This document shows positions 55,176-64,000 of a stretch of DNA of 64,000 bases, piece by piece. The stretch is from assembly GCF_030068605.1 (NCBI RefSeq), contig NZ_JASJOU010000010.1, positions 295,136 to 359,135 on the forward strand, read 5' to 3'. Position numbers and translations under genes: made by a program. The notes under the pieces are model-generated. The model had not been told where the DNA came from. It made no database searches and worked only from the letters and a program-made list of their open reading frames with translations. This DNA is from Xanthocytophaga agilis. Lineage in GTDB: Bacteria > Bacteroidota > Bacteroidia > Cytophagales > 172606-1. The first letter of the stretch is position 1, and each line of letters opens with the position of its first letter.

Positions 55176-57809
55176 TTAACGATTAGTAGGATTTGACTCA
55201 TAGTCTATTACGGCAATGGTTAATCCGAAAGCAGGCACGGATACATTCCATTTTCCGGATGTGTCAAGCTGTTTAATTTGTTTGCCTTTAGCATCCCATA
55301 ACTCGACTGAGCGTATAGTCGCCTGCCCATTGCGTAGTATTTTTTGACTATTCAATTTGAGTGTACTTGTTTTGGCCTGATCGTCATTGTTCAATAAGAG
55401 TACAAATATGCGTGGGGTCTGCACTGCTGTCGCTGTCCAGTAGTCCACCTGTGGGTCATCTACTTGTATGAGTCCATCAGGCATATATAGCCGAGTCAAT
55501 TGTCCGAAGATTTTGCCATTGGCAAACCCATATGTTTGATGTGGTCCGACTTTGGGTGTAATAAACCCACGCGGAAAAGTAATCTTTCCCTCTGAACGCA
55601 GACTTACTTCAGAAAGCAAATAATCGGTAATCCAGCCAATCTGCCACCAGGCATGATGCGGATATGGACCAGCACCAGCATTCATGGTACGCCAATAATA
55701 GGAGGCAACTCCTGTGGGTTGATGGACAAACGCATCCCGTCCCCAAGCCGCAGCCCGAGCCATATCCAGAAAGAGAGAGTCCTGTGTGATAGCGAAGAGA
55801 CGGATAAACATTCCTGCATGGCTAGCCAGCGGAATAGGACCATGCATATTGGCCGAACCTATGCTGCCGCCGTGTTCAAAGCTAAGCCCAACCTGACTAA
55901 TCTCCCAATCCTGATGGGTCGTTCCATTGACGTTTTTTATTTCTTTGGTAGGTATTGGATGTGTATAGATAGAAGCAGTATAGATTCTGGCGGTTTGCAA
56001 GGCTGCGGTCTTATAGCGGTTGTCTCCCGTTATATCAAATAGGTCAAGTAGTGCTTGTACACTCTGCCCGGTAGCAAAATCGGGGACAAAACGCAGATCA
56101 CCACATACACCCAGAAAGTTTCCCCGTTCAGTAGCATTGTGAATAAACCAATCAGCACCTTTACGGGCAGCAAACAGATATCGTTCATCTCCCAGAATCC
56201 GATAAGCAACCAGCAATCCATAAAATGTAGGACGTAAGTCCTGTAGCTCAGTAAAGCGGGGCTTCTCACTCTGTCTGTCGTAAGCCACCTCCCAATGTCC
56301 ATCCGGATACTGCCAGGATAACAACCGCTCGGCTCCCTGACGCAGGCGCTCTTTCAGCTCGGTATCATTAGGTTCAAAGAGCAGAATATTGCCCATATCA
56401 AGCATGGTATAATATGTCAGGCCAATAGGCTCAACGTATGGACCCCATTCTTCGGTAAACCTATGACTTTTGGAAAGATAATATTGTCCAACAGCTGCTC
56501 CCTGAAAAAAGCCCGGCTCGGATTGCTGTTGCATAAGCTTAAAATTGCGGGCATAAGGCAAACGGGTTTTGTTTAGTAAGGAATCACCTGTAACGGTAGT
56601 TAGCATCCACATAGCTCCGTAATCAGAATTTTTCATCGCATCCTTATCTGAACCTACTACTCCACCCAGGTAAGCTTGAGCTCCAATGGTTTGTCCATTA
56701 AACTGTTCAGTGCGCCACAGTGATGTACTATCACTGTTTACATATCGGTGCATGGACTCAATGCGGGATGTTAAGGACTGTCGAGTCTGTTTTAAAGATA
56801 GAAAATCCCGGAAATGATAAATATCATAAATAGCATGTTTGTAAACTGTGTACCAGTCAGAAGCCTGCAGACTATACCGAAAGGAAAAAGTAAGACTTTC
56901 CCCTGCCTTGAGATACGAACCTTTTTCACCCAGCACCGGATGATAAGCTGTAGGCGTCAATTGTCCTTTGCGGTTCATTAAAGATAGACCTAGTTGCCAG
57001 TCGCTATGCGTATTGTGGTCTTGTTGCCAGGGGTCACGGCTGGTGCCAGGTTGAGGAATGACAGCAAGTGTAAGTCCGTTTTTCTGACTAAAGAGAGGTG
57101 CCAGAGTAGTTGCTGTACGGTCACGAACCACAATAGGACGTCGTGGGATCCCTTGTCCATATGCATAGGAAAGGACCAGATCATCCTGTAGGGATATTCC
57201 CTGCAAATGACCAGGAATAATACCCCATCTTAAGTCCTTTTCAGAAATGGTTGCCAGTGTGGGAGTTGAAAGCGAAAAATAACCTGCCTGTTGGGCTGTG
57301 AGTTGCATACTCACCAGCAAGTCACCCGGATACTGGGTGTCCAGCTTCCAGGTGGCTTGTAGGGAAGCTTGTTTGGCTTGATGCATAAAAACAATCTCCT
57401 GACCCGACTTCGTACCTTGTTCAGGGAAAAAATGCAGGGCTGTACCTGCTGTATTCATTGGCACAGGCTTTAGATTTTCATGCCAGGTATTAATGATATA
57501 CTTGTAAATCGGTTCAGGAAAAGTTTTAGCATGGGCGTCTACCTGATCAAGTAAGGGCACGGAATCAGGTTTGGTTGCAGAGTACAAAATAGTATACTCA
57601 CCAGATGGAAAATTCAAGTATGTTAACTTACCATCTTTTCTCACACTGACCCTGTTAACCTGATAACCAGCGTTTCCTTTCTTCCATGTGATTTGTATGG
57701 CAGCATCTGAAAGTGTTAAGCTTGTCTGGGCAAATGTGGACAGTTGTGCTGATAAGATGACCAGATATATCGTTATATTAGACAGCCTTAGATAGTGAGT
57801 TATATTCAT
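55176..57809 (-). CDS. Secreted protein with probable alpha/alpha-barrel catalytic domain, unassigned
   Basis: 877 residues; signal peptide about 1-28 (ending STFAQ). An N-terminal beta-rich region (about 30-330) is followed by a helical region (about 345-720) with repeated hairpins such as AERLLSWQYPDGHWEVAYDR, LLVAYRILGDERYLFAARKGADWFIHNA, ALLDLFDITGDNRYKTAALQTARIY and FIRLFAITQDSLFLDMARAAAWGRDAF, the pattern of six-hairpin glycosidase-like toroids. A C-terminal beta domain ends the protein. This layout (beta-sandwich plus toroid) occurs in several glycoside hydrolase and lyase families, none of which I can assign. It lies between SusD and the symporter. Confidence 0.75.
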   Translation of the reverse strand: MNITHYLRLSNITIYLVILSAQLSTFAQTSLTLSDAAIQITWKKGNAGYQVNRVSVRKDGKLTYLNFPSGEYTILYSATKPDSVPLLDQVDAHAKTFPEPIYKYIINTWHENLKPVPMNTAGTALHFFPEQGTKSGQEIVFMHQAKQASLQATWKLDTQYPGDLLVSMQLTAQQAGYFSLSTPTLATISEKDLRWGIIPGHLQGISLQDDLVLSYAYGQGIPRRPIVVRDRTATTLAPLFSQKNGLTLAVIPQPGTSRDPWQQDHNTHSDWQLGLSLMNRKGQLTPTAYHPVLGEKGSYLKAGESLTFSFRYSLQASDWYTVYKHAIYDIYHFRDFLSLKQTRQSLTSRIESMHRYVNSDSTSLWRTEQFNGQTIGAQAYLGGVVGSDKDAMKNSDYGAMWMLTTVTGDSLLNKTRLPYARNFKLMQQQSEPGFFQGAAVGQYYLSKSHRFTEEWGPYVEPIGLTYYTMLDMGNILLFEPNDTELKERLRQGAERLLSWQYPDGHWEVAYDRQSEKPRFTELQDLRPTFYGLLVAYRILGDERYLFAARKGADWFIHNATERGNFLGVCGDLRFVPDFATGQSVQALLDLFDITGDNRYKTAALQTARIYTASIYTHPIPTKEIKNVNGTTHQDWEISQVGLSFEHGGSIGSANMHGPIPLASHAGMFIRLFAITQDSLFLDMARAAAWGRDAFVHQPTGVASYYWRTMNAGAGPYPHHAWWQIGWITDYLLSEVSLRSEGKITFPRGFITPKVGPHQTYGFANGKIFGQLTRLYMPDGLIQVDDPQVDYWTATAVQTPRIFVLLLNNDDQAKTSTLKLNSQKILRNGQATIRSVELWDAKGKQIKQLDTSGKWNVSVPAFGLTIAVIDYESNPTNR

Positions 57810-57904
57810 ACGAATGTTGCAAAAAGAGTCTGTTCACTACAAGTAAGTTTATTGTACTGGAAGTCAATACTTCTTTTATACAAAATAGAACTAGTACTAG
57901 CAAG

Positions 57905-59386
57905 TTATTTCCAGTCCGGATTTTGTTCAATACGTGGATTGGCATTGATCTCATCCTGCGGAATGGGAAAGTACTTGTGTTTTGCCAGGAGTGTGCGAAC
58001 TGGAAATACACTATTGACAGCAGCAGGTATAACAGTCAAAAATTTATTTGTGCGTGTCAGATCATACCAGCGGTCTCCCTCAGCAAAAAACTCCCAGCTA
58101 CGTTCTTGTAAAACTGCATCAATAAAAGCATCCTGACTGAGCCCTTCAGCCAAGTCATCCAGTCCTGCTCGTGCACGAACAATGTTTATGTATTGATACG
58201 CAGTAGTTGTAGCTCCGTTCAGATGAGCCTCTGCCTCAGCTGCAATCAGATACACATCTGCCATGCGTAAAATCGGGATGTTGGCTGCTGCGCTTCCTCC
58301 ATTGGAATTAGGGTCCTGGTATTTTTTGACCAGGACACCTTGCGTTGTAACTGGTGTAATATCTTTCTGGTGTACTACTTTTCCCTGTACGTTGATATAG
58401 TTGGTGTCAAGCAATTGCCGACGTTTATCATTTGCCTCAAATGAATCAAAAAATGCCTGATAAGCGAATATTGATCCAAACGAAGACTTTCCGTATTCAG
58501 GGCCATCACTATTGCGAGGACCATATAAACTCATGATCTGTGAAGAGCGGCCACCTGAAACACTTTCACTTTCGAATGCCCACATATTCTCAGCTCTACC
58601 CACTTGTTCATTAGCGGCTCCATACACCTGTTGTACATCAGGTAGCAGCTTATACTTACCTGAATTAATAACTTCCTGAGCCTTTTGTAATGCTACTGGC
58701 CATTTTTGGTCATATAATGCGGCTTTAGCATGCAAGGCGGCAGCTACTTCCAGAGAAGGACGACCAGTCGGTATAGCAGCTGAATAGGAAGGCAAAGCTG
58801 CTTCAGCTTTTTCCAGATCATTATAAATCTGTGTGTAAACATCTGCTAATTCACTTTTGGGTGTATAGGCATCTGCCTCACTTAGTGTTGGATTTGTTTT
58901 AATAGGCACACTGCCAAAGTTTTTGGCTAGCATCCAATGAAAAAAAGCCCGTAGAAAGTATGCTTCAGCTACGATCTGGTCTCGTCTGGTAGTTTCCATA
59001 GCAATGGATGGCACACGGTCAATGACCCAGTTGGCTCGTTCAATACCACGATAGCAATTCTGCCATACATCCAGAGGTGATTCAAAGGCTCTTCCAAAAC
59101 TTTTGGCAGTTGTATAATTGGGATCATAGCTGTACAAAGTATAGGTATTGCGTCCCACCACTGGACGTGGGTATACCTGATCAGCACTAAAATCGGCAAT
59201 CATCAGTGGAGAAGGCCCAGAGTAAAGATCACCCAGTGCTCCATAAACAGCTGTAAGCCCCGCTTCCGCATCAGAGGCGGTTTTGTAAAAGTTATTTTCG
59301 GCAATAGAAGAATATACCGTTTCGTTTAGCTGACATGAACCTAATGCAAAGAGCAGGATACAGGCACTAAAAACATATTTTTTCAT
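57905..59386 (-). CDS. SusD/RagB-family nutrient-binding lipoprotein
   Basis: 493 residues with lipobox LGSC (Cys18). The N-terminal SusD-like part shows ENNFYKTASDAEAGLTAVYGAL, and the TPR-rich body includes AEAYFLRAFFHWMLAKNFGSVPI. The C-terminal RagB/SusD signature reads ADVYLIAAEAEAHL, INIVRARAGLDDL, VLQERSWEFFAEGDRWYDLTRT and the final FPIPQDEINANPRIEQNPDW. It is the cell-surface lid of the SusC channel encoded just upstream. Gap 108 bp behind susC. Confidence 0.95.
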   Translation of the reverse strand: MKKYVFSACILLFALGSCQLNETVYSSIAENNFYKTASDAEAGLTAVYGALGDLYSGPSPLMIADFSADQVYPRPVVGRNTYTLYSYDPNYTTAKSFGRAFESPLDVWQNCYRGIERANWVIDRVPSIAMETTRRDQIVAEAYFLRAFFHWMLAKNFGSVPIKTNPTLSEADAYTPKSELADVYTQIYNDLEKAEAALPSYSAAIPTGRPSLEVAAALHAKAALYDQKWPVALQKAQEVINSGKYKLLPDVQQVYGAANEQVGRAENMWAFESESVSGGRSSQIMSLYGPRNSDGPEYGKSSFGSIFAYQAFFDSFEANDKRRQLLDTNYINVQGKVVHQKDITPVTTQGVLVKKYQDPNSNGGSAAANIPILRMADVYLIAAEAEAHLNGATTTAYQYINIVRARAGLDDLAEGLSQDAFIDAVLQERSWEFFAEGDRWYDLTRTNKFLTVIPAAVNSVFPVRTLLAKHKYFPIPQDEINANPRIEQNPDWK

Positions 59387-59494
59387 ATGTCAGGTATTTT
59401 ATATGTGAATGTTGTCAGGTATAATTAAAAAGACCGATAGTTTTTACTTATTATCATGTTTCAGAAAAACCATTTACTACAGGTAGCTTTTTGA

Positions 59495-62400
59495 TCAGAA
59501 AGTAAGCTGCACTCCGCCCAGAATCGATCTTGCCAATGGGTACACTCCATTATCAACCCCTACCTGCACATTCGAATTACCAAACGTATTAACCTCAGGA
59601 TCGTAACCAGTATATTTGGTAAGAGTAAACAAATTGTTGGCGCTTATATACACACGGGCAGCGGATATACCTTTGATTTTAGAGATGTTATATCCTAGCG
59701 TCAGGTTTTTACAACGTATGTACGACCCATCCTCCATAAATCGGTTAGAGATCGGAATACGGCCACCCTGAAAGCCATTGGTGTACTCATTGCTTGGATT
59801 TTCCGGTGACCACCGATTGGCAGTACCTGCCAGCAAGTTGCGCTGTCCCAGTGGGTTTTCGAATGAGTAACGCGCCAGATTAAAGACCTGATTGCCTTGC
59901 ACACCCGAAAAGAAGGCATCAAGAGTGAAGTTTTTATACTTCAGATTGGTGGAGAACCCAAAGATGAAGTTTGGATTGGCGCTGCCGGTAATGGCCTGAT
60001 CAGCTCCGGTAATTTGGCCGTCGTTGTTCAGATCCTTTACTTTGACGCCACCTACACGGCTATCAGATCCGGGAAGTACTGTCTCACCTGTCTGGTAAAT
60101 GCCATCAAATAAGAAAGTACGGAAGATACCTAGTGGCTGTCCTACCTGAATGATGCTGTAGTTATTGACAATAAACTCCTGTTGATTGTCCACCAGACTT
60201 ATCAACTTGTTACGGTTAAAGGTAATATTGGCATTTACATTCCAGCTGAATTCTCCATCCAATATACGCGCATCAGCAGCCAGTTCAATTCCTTTATTTT
60301 CAATTTCAGCAAAGTTACCTGTATAGGTTCCATATCCTGATGAAAGCGGCAGGTTCTTCACAAAAAGCAGATCTTTGGTCCTCTTATTGTAGTAATCGGC
60401 AACCAGATTCAGACGATTGTTGAACAAGCCGATATCCAAGCCAATATCTGCCTGTATCGAACGTTCCCAACGAAGGTTTTTATTGGGAATACGCACAGGA
60501 GCAATACCCACCGAAGGAGGCTGATTATTGTAACTGTAACCACTACTCTGATTAAACAAAGCCAGTGATCCATATGGGCCTATTGCTCCTGCATTACCAG
60601 TTGAACCATAGCTGGCCCGTAATTTCATATCACTCACAAACGGAATAGTTTTCATAAATCCTTCTTCGCTAATACGCCATCCTGCTGAAACGCCTGGAAA
60701 GAAACCATACTTATTGTTTTCACCAAACTTGCTGGCACCATCATAGCGGGCTGTCAGATCCAGAAAGTATTTGCTTTTGAAACCGTAATTTATCCGTGCC
60801 ATGTAAGAATCGAGCCGCTCCCGATTACGAAAACTATTGGTGTTACGGTTGGCAGGTGGAGCAAATCCGAGTGCTTCATTCAGGGTTACATCGTTGGGAA
60901 AGCCAAACGCTTCAGCTGTACTGTTGGTATAGTTATTAGATTGACTGGCAAGTACGCCTGTCACTTTTAGCGAATGATGCTGAGCGATTGTTTTGCTATA
61001 GGTTAAAATACTTTCATGCAATAGTGTAGTGCTGCGCTCTGCATATTTACCACCAAAACCTGTTGTGGCGTTCCGATCTCGTTCCGCTACAATAAAAATA
61101 GGGCTGTAATAATCGCGGGCTCCATCACTCAGATCTACATTAAAAGTAGCCCGATAAGTCAATCCTTTGACAATCTGAGCTTCGGCGTACAGGTTGACCA
61201 GCGTGCGGATTGTTCCGGACCTGTCCAGAATGTTGGCAAAACCCAGCGGGTTGACTACTTCCCGGTAGCGACCATTAAACTGATCAGCAAAGGGAAAAAG
61301 CGTGCCATCGGGTCGGTATGGTTGCAGAGTAGGAGGGGCACCCAGTGCCGCGCCTACCATGCTGTTGGTAACTACTGGATTATCAATGGATGATTCACCG
61401 GTACGGATACGGTTGTTGACTGAATAACTTCCAAAAATACTGGTTCCTACCTTAAAGCGGTCATTAAGCGTATGGTCCAGATTTAGGCGTAGTGAATAGC
61501 GATTAAAAGAGGAATTAAGAACGACCCCTTCCTGATTAAAATAATTGGCAGAGAGGAGAAACTGCGTTTTTTCATTACCTCCATTAACTGAAAGCTGATG
61601 GCTTTGGATTGGTGCTTGTCGAAAAATCAGATCCTGCCAGTCTACTCCTTCGCCTAGGCTTTCCGGGTTATCATATACATTAGTTTTGTAGATTTCGTTT
61701 TCAAGCTTGGCAAATTCTACAGCATTGAGCATATCGAGCTTTTTGGTAACATTTTGTATCCCATAATAACCATCATAGGTAAAGCGTGTTGCCCCGGCCT
61801 TTCCACGTTTGGTAGTTATTATCACTACTCCATTGGCACCTCTGGCTCCATAGATAGCGGTAGAGGAAGCATCTTTGAGGACTTCTACTGACTCAATGTC
61901 ATTAGGGCTAATCGTTGATAATGGACTGACATCATTCACACCGCCACCATTGGAAATCTGGATTCCATCAATGACATAGAGCGGTTCAGAGGTGCCATTG
62001 ATGGAATTGGTACCTCGGACACGTACACTAATGTTGCCTCCAGGAGCTGATGAATTTTGCGTAATCTGTACACCTGCCACCCGAGCCTGCAAGCCCTGGG
62101 CTACATTGGTTACCGGAGTCTGGGTGATATCAGTAGATTTTACAGAGGCTACTGACCCGGTTACTTCCGCCCGTCTCTGAGTACCGTACCCTACTACGAC
62201 CACTTCTGATAAGGATTTAATGTCAGGAACCAGGCTGGCATTGATCTGATTACGATTACCTACTGTAATCTCTTCGGGATTGTAACCGATAAAGCTAAAG
62301 ACAAGTACTGCTTTCTCTCCACTAACAGTAATAGCATAATCACCACTACCACTTGTACTGGTGCCGTTCGTTGAGCCCTTCTCAAAGACGGCTACCCCGG

Positions 62401-62536
62401 CCATGGGCTGATTGGCGTCATCGGTGACTTTGCCCTTAATTACTACCTGTCCATATGTATAAGACAAGGGCAACACAAGTAGCCCCAGAAACAACCGTTG
62501 AAGTGGTCGTTTTACGAATTGGTAAAGGTATTGCAT
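59495..62536 (-). CDS. SusC/RagA-family TonB-linked outer membrane protein
   Basis: 1013 residues. Signal peptide (about 1-30), carboxypeptidase-regulatory-like domain (VVIKGKVTDDANQPMAGVAV), TonB-dependent plug with the SusC signatures LSEVVVVGYGTQRRAEVTGSV and SVEVLKDASSTAIYGARGANGVVIITTKRG, and a 22-strand-type barrel ending GGVQLTF. It imports oligosaccharides captured by SusD using the TonB system. First gene of the minus-strand locus, divergent from the LacI gene, with two LacI-type operators about 220 bp upstream of its start. Confidence 0.96.
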   Translation of the reverse strand: MQYLYQFVKRPLQRLFLGLLVLPLSYTYGQVVIKGKVTDDANQPMAGVAVFEKGSTNGTSTSGSGDYAITVSGEKAVLVFSFIGYNPEEITVGNRNQINASLVPDIKSLSEVVVVGYGTQRRAEVTGSVASVKSTDITQTPVTNVAQGLQARVAGVQITQNSSAPGGNISVRVRGTNSINGTSEPLYVIDGIQISNGGGVNDVSPLSTISPNDIESVEVLKDASSTAIYGARGANGVVIITTKRGKAGATRFTYDGYYGIQNVTKKLDMLNAVEFAKLENEIYKTNVYDNPESLGEGVDWQDLIFRQAPIQSHQLSVNGGNEKTQFLLSANYFNQEGVVLNSSFNRYSLRLNLDHTLNDRFKVGTSIFGSYSVNNRIRTGESSIDNPVVTNSMVGAALGAPPTLQPYRPDGTLFPFADQFNGRYREVVNPLGFANILDRSGTIRTLVNLYAEAQIVKGLTYRATFNVDLSDGARDYYSPIFIVAERDRNATTGFGGKYAERSTTLLHESILTYSKTIAQHHSLKVTGVLASQSNNYTNSTAEAFGFPNDVTLNEALGFAPPANRNTNSFRNRERLDSYMARINYGFKSKYFLDLTARYDGASKFGENNKYGFFPGVSAGWRISEEGFMKTIPFVSDMKLRASYGSTGNAGAIGPYGSLALFNQSSGYSYNNQPPSVGIAPVRIPNKNLRWERSIQADIGLDIGLFNNRLNLVADYYNKRTKDLLFVKNLPLSSGYGTYTGNFAEIENKGIELAADARILDGEFSWNVNANITFNRNKLISLVDNQQEFIVNNYSIIQVGQPLGIFRTFLFDGIYQTGETVLPGSDSRVGGVKVKDLNNDGQITGADQAITGSANPNFIFGFSTNLKYKNFTLDAFFSGVQGNQVFNLARYSFENPLGQRNLLAGTANRWSPENPSNEYTNGFQGGRIPISNRFMEDGSYIRCKNLTLGYNISKIKGISAARVYISANNLFTLTKYTGYDPEVNTFGNSNVQVGVDNGVYPLARSILGGVQLTF

Positions 62537-62754
62537 GTAAATATGAGTAAAGGTAAAAGATAGGTATAGTACAAGAAAATGGCTTGTTAAATGATTAGTC
62601 CTTACATACTCATAAATTTCTGTTAAGTATTGATTGTAGGACTACTTCCTGTTAAATCGCTGCTAGTATTGATATGAAAATTGAACTTCATTGAAATCTT
62701 CATAAAAATTGATTTAAAACTCATATTTTAAATATACATTACTGGAAAAATGTG

Positions 62755-62789
62755 AGTGGGAACGGTTGCATTTAGTGGGAACGGTTGCA
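62755..62789. promoter_or_regulatory. Tandem LacI-type operators between susC and lacI-family gene
   Basis: The 16-mer AGTGGGAACGGTTGCA occurs twice, at 62755-62770 and 62774-62789, with a 19-bp repeat step. It contains AACGGTT, the near-palindromic core with a central CG-type step seen in LacI-family operators (AACCGTT on the other strand). The pair is 75 bp from the regulator start and about 220 bp from susC, so it can serve both. Confidence 0.75.
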
Positions 62790-62863
62790 CTATCTGATCT
62801 ATCACCTAGAAAAGTTTTCAATCAGCAACTAGAAAAAATTATATGTCGTAAAGATTTGCTATT

Positions 62864-63874
62864 GTGAAAAAGCACCAGATTACTATCCTTGACATTGCCC
62901 GGCAGTTGAATATTTCTAAGTCAACCGTTTCGCGTGCACTAACCGGACATCCGAAAGTAAGCCCAGAAACCAGAAAGGCAGTCCTTGAGCTGGCTGTTCA
63001 GATGGACTACCAACCCAATATGCTATCTGTGAGCCTTGTCAAAAATAAGAGCAATACCATTGGTGTGATTGTTCCTGAGTTTATGTCTTCGTTCTTCCCA
63101 CAGGTTATTCTCGGAATTCAGCAGGTAGCCAGAATGAGTGGGTATACAGTCTTGATTACCCAATGTAGTGAGTCATACGAACAGGAAGTAGCTAATGCAC
63201 GTTTATTGCTGGCTAGTCAGGTAGACGGACTGCTGGTCTCTCTGACTAAGGAGACGCTTAATTATGACCATTTGAAAATATTTCAGCGCAAAGGAATTCC
63301 AGTCGTATTCTTTAACCGGGTTTGTGAAGACATGGAAGTACCAAAAGTGATTGTAGATGATTATGAAGGAGCCTACCGGGCTACAGAACATCTCATTACA
63401 ACAGGAAGGAAACGAGTTGCTCATCTGGCCGGACCTGCTACGCTGGCAATCAGCCGCAAACGGCTTGACGGATATCGTGACGCACTACGCCGATATGGTA
63501 TTGCAATAGATGAATCATTGATTATCTCCTATGATCTGACTATGGAGAAAGTCGATATCTATGTTAATCATTTGCTGAATTTGGCAAATAGACCTGATGC
63601 TCTTTTTTGTATCAATGATCCAACAGCTATTCAAGCTATACAGGTAATCAAACAACGTGGCCTGCGCATTCCCGAAGATATTGCTGTTGTTGGATTCAGC
63701 AACGACTATTATTCAGCCTTTATTGAGCCTAGCCTAACCACAGTGGCTCAGCCAGTGCAGGATGTTGGAAGCACAGCGGCCCGTTTATTAATCAATCAGA
63801 TTGAAACCGATTGCGACAAACCAATCATAAAGCAATTAAAAACTGAACTTATTGTCAGAAGGTCAACAGTCTGA
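62864..63874 (+). CDS. LacI-family transcriptional regulator
   Basis: 336 residues. N-terminal helix-turn-helix ITILDIARQLNISKSTVSRALTGHPKVSPETR and hinge helix AVQMDYQPN, then a periplasmic-binding-protein-like effector domain (NTIGVIVPEFMSSFFPQVILGIQQ; RKRVAHLAGPATLAISRKRLDGY; PEDIAVVGFSNDYYSAFIEPSLTTVAQP), ending ELIVRRSTV as in normal LacI proteins. It is divergent from susC and has two operators in the shared upstream region, so it most likely represses or activates the whole locus in response to a sugar. Regulation by LacI rather than by SusR, hybrid two-component or ECF systems is a less usual choice for SusCD loci. An IS element begins at its stop codon. Confidence 0.94.
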   Translation: MKKHQITILDIARQLNISKSTVSRALTGHPKVSPETRKAVLELAVQMDYQPNMLSVSLVKNKSNTIGVIVPEFMSSFFPQVILGIQQVARMSGYTVLITQCSESYEQEVANARLLLASQVDGLLVSLTKETLNYDHLKIFQRKGIPVVFFNRVCEDMEVPKVIVDDYEGAYRATEHLITTGRKRVAHLAGPATLAISRKRLDGYRDALRRYGIAIDESLIISYDLTMEKVDIYVNHLLNLANRPDALFCINDPTAIQAIQVIKQRGLRIPEDIAVVGFSNDYYSAFIEPSLTTVAQPVQDVGSTAARLLINQIETDCDKPIIKQLKTELIVRRSTV

Positions 63875-64000
63875 GAGTATGTTTAAATTTTGAGAAAGGA
63901 TATCGGTTGCATACTTTATAAGCGACCAAACTCAAAAAATATGCAAACTCAGTTTGAAGAACTGACCGATACCCAGTGGCAATTTATCGAACAAATTTTA
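63873..64000 (+). mobile_element. Left end of an IS5-family insertion sequence, cut by the window edge
   Basis: The sequence GAGAGTATGTTTAAATTTTG beginning at the lacI stop codon resembles the terminal inverted repeats of IS5/IS427-type elements (GAGNxTGTTTAAA). A transposase gene begins at 63941. The right end is outside the window, so the boundary and target duplication cannot be verified. Confidence 0.7.
63941..64000 (+). CDS. N-terminus of IS5-family transposase (DUF4096 type), truncated by window end
   Basis: The frame opens MQTQFEELTDTQWQFIEQIL, matching the LTDxQWxxIExxL start of IS5-family transposases. Only 20 residues are visible. It is the gene of the insertion sequence that starts at the lacI-family stop codon. 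Confidence 0.85.
   Translation, partial: MQTQFEELTDTQWQFIEQIL

Overview
The window looks like chromosome from a member of Bacteroidota, most likely order Cytophagales. The reasons are paired SusC/SusD outer-membrane proteins, a TonB receptor paired with a DUF4249 lipoprotein, promoters of the TTG-N19-TAnnTTTG type, a tmRNA tag reading GESNYALAA, LxxC-type lipoproteins, and low-to-moderate GC. The assignment is by gene content; no 16S rRNA is present.

Layout. 1-6104: end of a probable TolC-type gene, a MacB-like ABC exporter (ATPase plus two FtsX-like permeases), and an overlapping NtrC-type regulator/histidine kinase pair that probably controls it. 6105-6601: a gene-free stretch with nested inverted repeats. 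6602-8919: esterase, ECF sigma factor and SGNH esterase on the minus strand, divergent from a LolD/YbbA-type ATPase (9155-9844). 10788-14980: murE-mraY-murD, an isolated part of the dcw cluster, followed by a metallophosphatase. 16071-19388: TonB receptor plus DUF4249 lipoprotein. 19472-21332: obg and adk, separated by a long imperfect hairpin element. 21720-23015: phytase-like lipoprotein. 23043-27162: nuoK-nuoL-nuoM, cut off from the rest of complex I. 27314-42434: mostly household and single genes (pbpC, def, AraC regulator, dipeptide epimerase, MMPL/RND exporter, class I aldolase, accD, comM/yifB, a LexA-like S24 regulator, a ceramidase-domain protein).

42534-44488 is a small accessory zone: tRNA-Gln with a textbook promoter, a SHOCT/superinfection-immunity-like membrane protein, a tRNA-like locus with an aberrant anticodon arm and His-like G-1:C73 pair, an ORF interrupted by an in-frame TAG, and an unknown membrane protein. 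Then come bglX (GH3) and ssrA (tmRNA).

48121-63874 is a polysaccharide/glycoside utilisation locus. On the minus strand in transcription order: SusC, SusD, a secreted alpha/alpha-barrel-like protein, a sodium:solute symporter, a GH2 enzyme with C-terminal fibronectin III-like repeats, and a FAD oxidoreductase with a C-terminal beta-sandwich-like region. A divergent LacI-family regulator faces susC, and two exact 16-bp LacI-type operators lie between them. Binding and import by SusCD, periplasmic cleavage by GH2 and the barrel protein, uptake by the symporter and a cytoplasmic redox step is the simplest reading, but the substrate is not visible. An IS5-family element starts at the lacI stop codon and runs off the window.

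Most worth following up: the LacI-controlled locus with its unassigned 877-residue protein and FAD enzyme, the aberrant tRNA-like locus beside a TAG-interrupted ORF, and the two structured intergenic elements (6271-6489 and 20504-20676).
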